Shown: positions 13,001 through 25,000 of the stretch, in pieces | Position numbering within the stretch: the first letter of the stretch is position 1 | Layout of the letters: each line of letters starts with the position of its first letter | NCBI GenBank assembly: GCA_000226015.1 | Contig: JH153354.1 | Span: 309,235 to 373,234, forward strand | From: Mnemiopsis leidyi | Taxonomy: Eukaryota; Ctenophora; Tentaculata; Lobata; Bolinopsidae | DNA: 64,000 nucleotides | Direction: 5' to 3' | Translations under genes and position numbers: made by a program | The notes under the pieces: generated by a model | Databases searched by the model: none | Seen by the model: only the letters and a program-made list of their open reading frames with translations | Told to the model about the DNA's origin: nothing

Positions 13001-16000
13001 CAAATGACGATATCATATACTGACTTGTGGCACTTCGATTTTTAGACGAGAAAATGCAGACAAAAGGTCTTTCAAATTTTAAATTGTTTATTGTCCAACA
13101 AAAACGAAACCGTAACTGAATGATATTGTTCGAGTGGCCCATACTCCAGAACAGATCCTTATACTCAGGATGAATCACACAGTCGCGGAGAAATGCCGCG
13201 CTGAAAAAAGGTATAAGTGCGATGGGCGAGTTTCACTTATTGTTGGTAACATTTCAACCACAATTGTATTTGTATAGAGAGTAGCCGTTGTACACAGGAT
13301 CAAGATCATAAACGTCCGTGCAGAAAAAAAAAACCAACAAGTTTAGTGCAGTTTTTTGACGGGAAAGTCAGAATACAAAACTACAATTCTGATATTGATA
13401 ATTAACTGACAGTGATAAGCCTGGTTTTTTATGCAGCTAGACCGCCAGGGCGGGATTTCCCTATGCAGCATCGGTATTGTAATACAATGATACGTAGAAC
13501 ATTCCTACACAAAAGAAAGCTTTCCAAAGCTTTCGAACGAAACAATACTAAACAAAGGAAATAGTTCAAAATTATCGCATCTTATCGAACTGTGCCGGTC
13601 TTTTATGTTTTTCAAACTTTGAGTTAGGTCGGTGCAGGCCGACAAAATTCGTTTAGTGTAATCTTTAATCCACCCAGCATGTCAAATAGTTTGGAATTGA
13701 TAATTATTCCATTTCCAATTCTGAGTAGACGAAAAGTTTTATCTAAAAGAATGGTAGGGCTGCATATCATGAGCAGCCACAGGTGATGACGAATAACATT
13801 TGGCTGTCAAGTCTAGCAGAGAAAACATCACTTTAATGTCCTTCCAAAGCTATTCGAATTATGCAGGCTTGACTATCAAAAGATTTAATTAAACCAATGC
13901 CTAGTGTTCTAGTTTCACAGTAAGTAAATAGCTGACGACCTAGAGGCAACCAAAAACAACAAGAAAATTAAAATCTCAGAAAGAGAAACTCACATCGACA
14001 TGAACACCCAAATCAGGCAGTTTAGCAGTGAGAGCAGCGATGTAGGTCATGATACTCTTCTCATCAGGGTTGTTGACAGTGTCACTGGGTTCCAGCAGCT
14101 GGTGCACGTCGAACCTTTCCTCAGCCACCTTGAAGGCCAGCTCGTGTCGAGCTATGGGTTCCATCTCCTTGACAGCCTCCATGTCTACAGCATCAGGAGC
14201 GTGGGCAGCAATCTGGGGAGGGTGAGATGTGACATGAACAATTCTTGGGGAGGAGTTTGAAGTCTTTTTATCACGTATCAGTGTTTCTTGAAATTGATTG
14301 GTCGTTTCTGGCCTCTTATTGGTCAATCTCTGTCACATAATGGGAAAATTTACGACTCCTCCCCAAGAATTCTGGCGTCCATTAAAATGGAGATAAATGT
14401 AGGCTAGAGTTGACGGGAAGCTGTTATAAGGCACTAAAAGTTTCGTGAAAATATCAACTGGAAGTTACAATTTCTATAACTGAAAATCATAACTAACTTA
14501 CCATAGCGCAGAAAGCCATTCCGTCTTGGAACGATGATGTAAAGTTGTGAGCCTTTGCTGGGGGATACCTGCCGACAACATAATGTTAGTGGAAGTGTTG
14601 TTAGTGGTAGTGTTGTTAGTGGTAGTGTTGTTAGAGGTTGTGTTGTCAGAGGTTGTGTTGTTACTTTGTTAGTGGTGCAATTTAGTTTAAACAGTATACG
14701 ATTCAAGTAATCACTAATCAGACGCCTCAGTGCCTCACACGATGTACACACAACAAATTCAAGTGCAGTTAAATCAAACTGTTTACTGCCAATGCCATGC
14801 TTTTCCACACATATTACGAGATGTTTATTGAGATTTTACCAATTTTTAACTTGTAACTCAAACTGCAACATGCGCTGAAGTCTTTCTATCTTACTACAAA
14901 TATGTAGTGTGTTAGTGGTGTTAAGGTCATTCATCATTTCTGCAGAGGTCGATCTTCTTCATAAAAATGTTTCGTTCCCTCAATAAACTAACGTGCAATC
15001 TTCTGGCATTGTTCTAGCAATCTAGCATTCTCTCGGACTTCTGGCATCATCTCAGCACATTCTCTCAAACTTCTGGCATCATCTCAGCACATTCTCTCGG
15101 ATTTCTAGCATCATCTTAGCAAATTCTTTCGGACTTTTGTATCATTCTATCATATTCTCTCAAAAATCTGGCATAACCACAGCAATCTGCATTTTCAGCA
15201 TCATTGCAGAACATTTTCCACATGTTTCCCAGGTTTCCCTCAGTCTAACAGTCTGCCCACACACACACACCACTCTTCCATCCTCTCTCTCTCCACCACC
15301 TACCCGTTCTCCAGATCGTCAGGGTCTATATACCCACTCTCCAAATCATCTATCTCCTCCGCCATCAAGGTCGGCATATCTTCTCCTTCTTTGTTCGGGT
15401 CGTGACTCCCATTTAACCTCTTTTTCCGCCACGCTTTAGCGTACTTCTTAGCGTGAACCACTCTAGATGTGCTGGTACTTAAGAAGGGTTACGTTAGTGC
15501 TTCACTCGTGCTTCACTCGTGCTTCAGTCAACACGTAAACAGAATGGTGTGGAGGATTTGGGAGAGTGGAGCTCCATGGAGGTGAAATGTGCCTTGTGAA
15601 AAAGGATGAGCTACAACAAGATGAAGGCAACTGTATGGGATTATATCCACCTTCTTTTCTATCCACAGATCCGGTGACAAGATGAAGTTTATCAATTATT
15701 GGTGACGGCGAGTGACTGAGTGAGTGAACATTACTAGGTGAGGTTGACCGTGCTAAGTACCTCTGGAAGGTGTGCTTGTTGTTGATAGGTAAACATGAGA
15801 GGAAGAACACCCAGGTTAGCACACCCAGCAATATCGACTCATCATGACTCATCATAGTACATGATCAGCGATAAAGCAACATGGATAACACATTGTGCTA
15901 AAAAATGCTGCTTCAAACACGGCTTTAAACACAACAATAGTTTACACGAAAAAGAGTGATATCAAAAAGTCGGTGCTCCGTGCTGCTAAAAATAGTGAGA

Positions 16001-19000
16001 TATGAGCAGAAAAATAACACCCCTTACCCGATCATGATGGATTGGTTACACTTGGCCAGGAGCAGACTTTTCAGCTTGCCACCTGTCACATTTCCCATAG
16101 ACAGGTTCTGAAGGTTAGCCATACATTATAGTGCTCGAATATCCATCATACTTAGTACTTAATATAAATGGAAAACATTTCAAATATTTGCGTTATTTTA
16201 TGTTGTTTACTGACATTTGATATTTGTCCAACTGACGACGGATCAAACTACACTCTTCACTGCACGATACTGACCTCGAATTGATATCTGCAGATAATAG
16301 TCCATATGAGACCTAAGGTTAACTTGTGGTTTCCACTCAAAATATCTTCGTTACTGATGTTGACTAGCTTTACCTGAAATGATATTGTAGAGAATTTCTA
16401 CATAGAATGATCATAAAATTGAAGAACAAAGTTTTATATTTAGAAATGTGGCAGAAAAATTGAAAATAGGATTGAAGATGTAAATTAAAACCGTCAAAGA
16501 TTTAAATAAACATTGTAAAATAGTCAGTATCAACTATTAGTCTATTTGTTTGTGTCAGTCGATATGTAAGTCAATCTATGAACCCACATAGATCTTGCTG
16601 TTGTTTATCCATGACACAGCTGTAACATAGTGTTCTTTAACAGAAACCATACCAGAAGATGTCTCCGATCTCTCAGTGACCTTGAAAGTCTTGACCTGAG
16701 AACGACACGAGTTCTCAGGGTAACTCGACGTTGTAAAATAGTGCTTACTGAACTCAAAAGTCGGAGATTGTCGGCTGACTTCCGTTTGGTTAGTTTTATC
16801 TGTCTTCGAACAAGAGTTATCTTTGATAGGAAGCACATCCGGACGATTACACAACTCATGCGGGGGTTTAATGGGAGAGATATCAGTACTTTTCTCCTTA
16901 GATTTCACAGCGACTTTGTTCCCACAACTTAATGAAGCCTGGTTTAAAATCCTCCGGCAAACGTCCATACTAGAAATCCTGACATGTCGATCATATTTAA
17001 CAGCAAGAGCAGCAGGTTTTAGAGCTTCCCTCCTAAACAGATACTCAAACAAAGTGTCGGAGGGGAGGGAGCTGGGTCTGATCTTGGTTCTAGAACAATC
17101 CACTCTAGTTGGAATATCTTCCATCTGGAACACTCTCACATCTCTCTCTGAAAGTGCAGCTTTGTTGTAGGTGCTCAGCTGTTGTTTTAGCATGGTGTAA
17201 CACGCGTTCATATACCGCTTTATCAACTCTATGTCATCCAGATCTTCACAAGAGCGGATTTTATGAGGTTTTTGCAAACAAACTTGTTCTGGTTGTGAAG
17301 GTAAAGTCTCGAGTAGCTTGCAGCGTTGTTGGAGCTTTCGATACAATGCAATGAGCTTGTTTATCAGAGTTGACCTAGACTGCCCCCGAGTATCTTGAGT
17401 AGAAGCAGGTCGTGTGATTTCTTGTCTCTTCTTTAACTTCCTCCTGACTTTTTTAAACTTTAACGATTTCTTCCTGATGTACCTCAGAGGTTTCTGAGGG
17501 TGTTTCGGAGGTTTATGGTGAGAATATTTGACCGGAGGATGACAAAACTGACCACGATCTGCATCCGAGCAGGGCTGTGTGTTACAGTGATCTGAACAAG
17601 CACCATGTAAAGGAGAAGATCTAGCTGATAAGACAGGGGAGGTATCAGAGCAAGGTATCGAAGTGGAGAGAGCGACAGAGAGTTGTGAAGACAGGGACAC
17701 GGAGTAGTTGCTGTTGATCAACTCTTTGTTTACCAACTGAGCAGGAGTCACGTGACCCACTGTGTTGATGATCACGTGACCAGATGTTTTGTCTACTGTT
17801 TGTTTAGCAGGCGAGGAGACCGAGTGTAGCGAGTGGACGGAGCAGTGTCTAGAGGAAGCTAGAGAAGGAGCCCGGGAAGCTAAAGCAGGGGTGGAGGTGG
17901 AACTGCTGAGGGCCAGGTTGGCACTGTTTCCTTCCCGGTTGTACTTCCCTGATTTCGAGATACCAGTAACGTCAGCACCTAGGTTACCTAGAGTACACAC
18001 TATTTCACTACAGATCTTCTGGATATCTAGATCAGATAGTGGTAGATTCTCCTCACCCTTCCATGCCTGAGTGTCATCTCTGAGGTTCTGGTACTGATGT
18101 TCCTCACACTGCTGGTGTGGCAGGTTGTGGTACTCATGTTCTTGATAGTGGTGTGTAGCATGAGGGCTATCTGAACTAGACCCTGAGGGTGATGTGAGCT
18201 GCTTGTACGCTTCTTGCGGAGGTTTCGGAGGTTTGTCAGGTATGTGATCTGTCAAACTTGTGGGGTGTTTCTCTACAACAGACAAGTGTTTGCAGGACAA
18301 TGAGTTGTTGCGGGAGGAGTGGTTAGAGTCTACTTCAGTAGAGGGGCGGTGTTTGGAGCGTGTCAGTTTCCGGCGCTTCATCTCCTTCAGCCAGGCAATA
18401 GTTCTGTGAAACATGGTGGTAAAGGTGACGAACAAGGATAGTAGATCGTTATTATAACAGTTACCGGGGAAATAGCTAACAAAGGTAGCTTACAAAATGC
18501 ATAAAGATCAAAATGTCTGCAGTTTGTTGTATGGCTACGTAACAAATTGCACCATTTGTGGTTTCCTCAATGCACATTGGTCACAATATCTACAGACTGG
18601 CCAAGAAGAAAAGACGAGTTACGCAAAAGGTCTACTTTGTGGTATGTAATTACAGCAATTTGAACGTACTAAACAAAACTCTATCCAAGAAATACAGCTA
18701 AAGTAAGCTAAATTAAGCTAAAACTTCTCGAAAATAGCGACTAAGCTCGCTCTAAAGTACGCTCCTAACATTTCCTCACAGGATACAGATGATCGAATTT
18801 TTACGTCTCGACTTAGAGCTAACAGATGTCAACTACAACATGATCCATCTAGTTATACTCGATATAAGTTGCACGTGCAGATATAGCGGCAGTAGTTTCT
18901 CTCCGGAGTTAACGATGCTGTCTACAGGAAAATGTAGGACTTGTAGGAGAGCAAACTTTGTGTTTAATTGCTCCCATCAGCTTCCGGTAGTTGGTAGTGC

Positions 19001-22000
19001 TTGAACTGAGTGAGCAGCAGGCATTACTATTATTAACCTTAACTATTAAACTGTAACGGGGAAATGTTAATGTCAATACACGACTACAAATAGTATCCAG
19101 GGTGATTAGGAGGCAGGTTCTAAGTTTTGTGGAGAAACTGGGAGCTGACATAACCTCACGGTCACCCAAACAGTGGGGTCGTTTTAAAGTAGGCTCTACA
19201 ACAAGCAATAGACACTTGACAACTCTAGAGAGAGAGTGTGTATACTACACAACTACACAGCTACTGTTAGGATTAGGCTCCAGGTTATTAACCATATTCG
19301 TTAGTCCTAGCTGTGAACCTCAGAAAGGAGGACTGATAGAGAACCAAGTAAAACTGGTTCAGATGATGGCGTTTCATTTAGTTTCCGAGGAATGTCATAA
19401 TTGCAACAGCCGTAAATAAAAACAAGGAAATCACTGGAGATCTGCGAAACAATAGATATCCCGTCAATCAGCACATTAGCTTAAAATAGGCAGCAGAGCA
19501 TGTAATTTAAATCAGATAATTATCTCAGAACGGAATTAATTAATTGATTACAGGATCACAGAACAAGCCACTAATTCTAACCAGTACAATGACGCTACAA
19601 GTAAGATGCTGGAGTAGGAGGATAGTCCGCTGTGGCTTGTCTTCGATTGTTGCTCTAAGTCGACAGTGCCTTGTATAGAGTGTACATTGTACAATGTACA
19701 CAATGTACGGAGTATTTAGTATTGGCAGTTGGTATTCTATCAATATCTTGATAGTACGTAATTGGACCACTTTTATATGATTACCAAAGAAATTGCAGGC
19801 TGATGACTATAATGTTGGGCATTTACAAGCCCCTTGCGTGCGCTTTAGCCTTAGACTTCGGGCAATTTAGGTCAGTAACCGTATTAAGAGTGAGCCCTCT
19901 ACTTTCTATAGAACATTTGGAAGGGACATATTGGTTACATCCTCAGAAGTCAGGACATCCGATCTAGAGAGTTCAAAATATCCCTCAAGAATCAATCTTC
20001 GAGCATCGCAGCAGTAGAACTTCATGTACAGTTTTAACACTACAGCAAAAAGGAGGAACGATGCTAATATACATAAAACTATATACGACAACGCCTTTGC
20101 AGGAAAATACTCAAACTTACAAAATTTAACTTTTGCCATAGATTATCACATTAGTCTCCCTGCGTAAGCAAGGGTGCTACGGAAAAGTCACATCACAACA
20201 AGGACTAAAGTAGTCAGAAACTCAACTTAACAGGCCGATTGAGCCTATTTTGGTACATCGTTAATTTCCAAAACTGTGAAGCTAACAATAAATACAAACT
20301 GGAGTGTTTTTAGCACACACACACACTCAGCTGTAGAAGAAGGCTGTCTGGCAGCCATTCGAGCTGCTGGCTGGATACTGTATACAACCACCAGTTTCAA
20401 TGCAATTAAAAATTTTCAGGTAGAGACGACTGACGGGCGTTTTATGAAAAGAAGGTTGCTGTGTTAACAAACAAACAACCTTGATGGTATTTCAAATCAT
20501 CAATTCGAACAGATAAGTGTCTCACATGAAAATGTCAGGTGCAATGATTCTGTATGTTAGTTGGAGCTACAAATACATACCAAGGTACGGTCCAGGCCAT
20601 GATATAGAGCGTACATACTGTTCATACTACGTCTAGGAGCTGTACAAGTAAACAAGTCTGTATTTTGGGTACACTTTTAAACACACGACAATACCCAGAC
20701 AGTTACCACGACACTTCACGTGTCGCGCTTACATCGCCACCTACTCTTAACTCTCCAATAGTTAACTATTGGAGAGTTATGTGTTTCTTCACAATCATGT
20801 TGATGTTGTCATGGTGTTGTTGTCATGGCGATGTTGTCATGGTGTTGTTGTCAAATTGATGTTATCATGGTGTTGTTATAATGTTGCTGTTGTTGCTGTT
20901 GAACAGTCGGTGTGGAAAAAACACCCCCGTTTCTAACCGCCAGAATTTCGATAAGAAATGTCAGGTTGTTGGGGTGACTGTTAAAACAAAAACTGTTTAT
21001 GTGTCACAGCAACAAGCCACACTGTTGCAGAGTTCCAGCCGCTGGTACCGGATAACTTTGCGGAGGTAATTTAAAGTTCGACTGTATTAGGTTGTAAGGT
21101 GGGGTTGTTTTTGTCATGACATCGTCAAGTACTGAAGTTTTAAATTAACTAATTTCTTAATTTACAATGAACGCACTAAATTGTTAACAAAAAGACGTAC
21201 CCCTTCTTTTTCCAAATGTCTGAGAGCGTATTCTAAGTTCTGAAGTTTGTGAATATTCATCTTGACTCGCTGTGTCTTTTTCTGAAGTGAGAACTCTGTG
21301 TCAGTTGATCTGTTCTTAACTTCGGGTACAACTACAGCACACACAAGAATTACTGAAACTTTTCTTTCAATTGTAAGGAAAGCGGCTGAATAAGAACTTA
21401 CGATGGGTTTCTTGGATAGGTTCTCAAGTAAGGCGATGAGTCTCAAACCATCCTTCAAATCTTCGTACAAATCTTCCACAACAAAACCGTCCTGGAACGT
21501 AGTTAGTTTAAAACTTAGAAGGGATTGGTGTGGTTCACTTATCAGTAGGAGGAGAAGTTACTCTGTTATAAGCCCCAAAATAATAAATGCTAACCACATT
21601 CCTCCCTGTTTTCCTTATCTCACTTCCTCAAGACAGTTCTAAGAAATTAGAATTATATCACAACCAATATTGAAACCTTACTACGTGACAGCAGTAAATG
21701 ATATTCAATTAAGTGTAGTGTTAGATCACATATTACAAAAACACCTCACACTTAAGTCAGTGTCATGACAAGGAACACATCTGATAACAGACAGCTGTCT
21801 GGATTCTACAACTAGCTGCTCTTCCCCTCTCTCCCCCTTTCTCCTTACTGAGAAGTCTCCAGTAAGCAGAGTATAATCAAGAAATGGAGCTGTTTCCCGG
21901 CAATTTGTTTTCTAGCACCCAATTTGAGGAGCTAGAAGATACCCTCCTTACTCCTTCTCAACTCCGACTAAACAGTTAAACAGTCCAGCTATTTGACATG

Positions 22001-25000
22001 TCATCACCATGACAACAGTTGAAGTCAGAACAAGAAGTGAAGACACGTATCTCAACTCTCTCTACACTGCTTCTAGAACTTTCGACAGGTCATGTTTGAC
22101 ATGACGAGGCCTGTGTGTGTGGGAGTTTTACTTATTCGGTATTAAGTCGGATCACTCCATATTGGAGACACTGTTTACAGTAAAATAGGCAGGATCAGGA
22201 AACCTGACACATTTCTTGATAGGTAAGTACTAATAGTTTTCTACAGATATATCAGAGACAAGCCTGTCATCTTCTAGAGAGTTCCACAGTTACTGGCACA
22301 AACATGTTCAATTTGTGTAGAAAAGGCCAGTGTTGATGTAAAAATAGTTGACACTTTCAAGGGGTGCGAAATTAAAGAAATTTGTAGAGACTGTCCGAGA
22401 GGGTGGCAGGACTCCGAGGATTTGTCCTGAATTTTCTAAGTTTTCTGGACTTATCAAAGAGTAAAAGAGACGTCTACTTGTTCTCGTTCTGTATTTAATC
22501 CGAATAAAATTGTGATGGGTTTCTCCATTCTTTAAATAATTGATCTAAAACCGAAATAAAATCACTAAAACTCTGCGAGTCTGGAAGAGCTTACCGCTTT
22601 AAGTTGAACATTTGCCCATCTTGTGAAGGTTCTCTTCTGGATGTTGTCCCTTTGTACTGAAAATAACCTCTGTAAGCTTACAATTAAAATTAAGAGCAAG
22701 CAACTAAGAGGTAACATTCATTATCTAAAATTTTTGGTGCCCATTACATATTGCATTTGATCAACATGCAAAGGAGGTAGATTGAGGAACAATACCCTTC
22801 AATAAATTTCCACCGTAAGATTCGAAAAAGGAAACTGTATACAATGATTCCGTGTACATACATAGATTCACTGTATACATAGATTGAGTGTATACATAGA
22901 ATCACTGTATACATAGAATCACTGTATACAAAGATTCACTGTATACATAGATTCACTGTATACATAGAATCACTGTATACATAGAATCACTGTATACAAA
23001 GATTCACTGTATATACATAGAATCACTGTATACATAGATTCACGATGGTAACCTGTTTCTACCCTTGTACCTGGACCTACCTTTCAAGGACAAAAACCTA
23101 TCATGTATCGGTACACTATCGGATCCTGACAAGGTATACTTAGCACGAACGTTCATAATAACAAGTACATCGAACAAATATACGGCAGGTCATTAGAGTA
23201 CATAGAAAACGATCTGCAGTCTCTAAGACTCAGGATGACACCTTGCCGCTATTTTGTCCAGTAACGATAGTTTTGACGCTTCAATGTGTGTGTGTAGCTG
23301 AATATGAAGTTACCATATCCGTACACGATTCAAACTCTGATCATTTAAGAAAAATTTCTAGCCCTATTTCACGACACAATAACTTGTAAGTTGTGACTGT
23401 TCACAGTTCATTTAACACATTGATCTGCCGGAGTAAGAACAACAAGTTAATCGTACATATGTATACGGAGATTTGCTGCTGAAGAATGTCCTCCTCTTGT
23501 TCATGATCGCTGTGCTCCCCCATCTTCCCTGATTACTCAAAGATCTTCCTATCAGTCCAATACTTCTAATCGATTAAACAGACAGATATTTAGCAATTTT
23601 AGTGACTTATGTAACGCTAAAAAGTTTCATGAAACCACGGCAAGAGCGAAATCGAGGAATATTCAAGGATAAAAGGAGCAACGGTAAGGTGTTGGTCACA
23701 AGATCTACAGGTTGCTCAATTAATGAGAAATTAGTCGCAGTCTAGAGCAGCATCCACAAGAGGGCAGAGACATCACCAACTAAAGCAACCAGCTGACAGT
23801 TTTAATTAGGCCCAATTACTGCAGCTCAATAGAATTTTTTAGATACACCCCGGTTGCGGTATTTTGGGTGGGTGTCATGCAATGTATAACAGAGTGATCT
23901 AAATTTGTGGTATCTCATTCGGTGAAGAGATGGTAGGTATGCGGAAAATTTAAATAGACACCTAGAATTTAGTTGAATTTCAATTCTGGTGAAGAGATGT
24001 GGAATATGATTTTCAGTGGAGAACAGAGGATGTCTATTCTGAAATGTGTTGTGTTCAGACAATGATTTTTGCATTTCGGAGTGATTTTGTTTTTGTCTAG
24101 ATCACAATATGAACAATTCTTATAAGTTCAACAACTCAGTCATTCAGGCACAAATACTGCACCAGATATACAGTTTTTAAGGCTCACTAAGTAGCTCAGC
24201 CTTTCCCAGATATTCAATATTTACCGAGCAATATCGATTTTTATGTCATGTTAATGTAAAAAAGCGCAAGAAAACCGTTGTTCAAAACAGGAGACGCAAT
24301 AGTTTGATGTCGAAACGAATAGCCGCCCGCAAGCATACAAAAACACTTCGCGCAAAGCAAAAATTTAGCTCGTGCTGACGTGTTGAGCTGTCCGCACTTG
24401 CTCAGATCACTAGAATAGCGGTTGTGCACGTCATGTTGCACCAGAATTAGGTCAGAGTTAGCGCGAAATCGAACCAGACTGAGATCAGAAAGTCTCACTT
24501 ATCTGTAGATATACCTGCTTCCGCTTCCGCTGTGATCTGGAAGACATTGCTCTGGAAGGTGTCGTAGTCGGAGGTGTTGAGGGTGACCAGAATCTCTCCG
24601 TTCGGGCCGTGTACCCACTTGATGTCGAGCTCGCCAAACGAACCGTTTTGTTTCAAGTTCTCGAACTGCACTTCAGTCAAATGCAGAACGTAATCGTGGT
24701 CTAAAGGAACATCGTCAGTAAAGTGGAGTAATTTAGGAACTGTGAGTTGAGTCCGGTTATCTGTCCGGATGTTTGTAAGTCAGGTCAGGTTGTTTGTAAG
24801 TCAGGTCGGGTTGTTTGTGAGTCAGGTCGAGTTGTTTGTGATTAAAGCTTGGTTGACATGTTAATTGTTAGGTTTAGGGTACTCTCTATGTAAAAGAACT
24901 GACAGGTGCGATAACGCTTCTTATCCACACATTGTCCAACCGGACACATCCAACGATTATCTCACCTTGAGTTACAGTAACTCTGAAGTCCAGGGAGGTT

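Larger units (their letters stand above)
16374..21200 (-). other. Large intron inside CH1
   Basis: A 4.8-kb intron splitting CH1 between LEKEG and VKLVNIS. It contains the nested 612-aa gene, a possible membrane peptide and a possible plus-strand gene. Its right end (20.80-20.90 kb) is a GTTGTCATG-type microsatellite. Confidence 0.7.

Noticed and set aside
12936-13178. Minus-strand 80-codon frame in the intron after CH2
   Set aside because: AT-rich, no splice sites in the plakin phase, no recognisable pattern.
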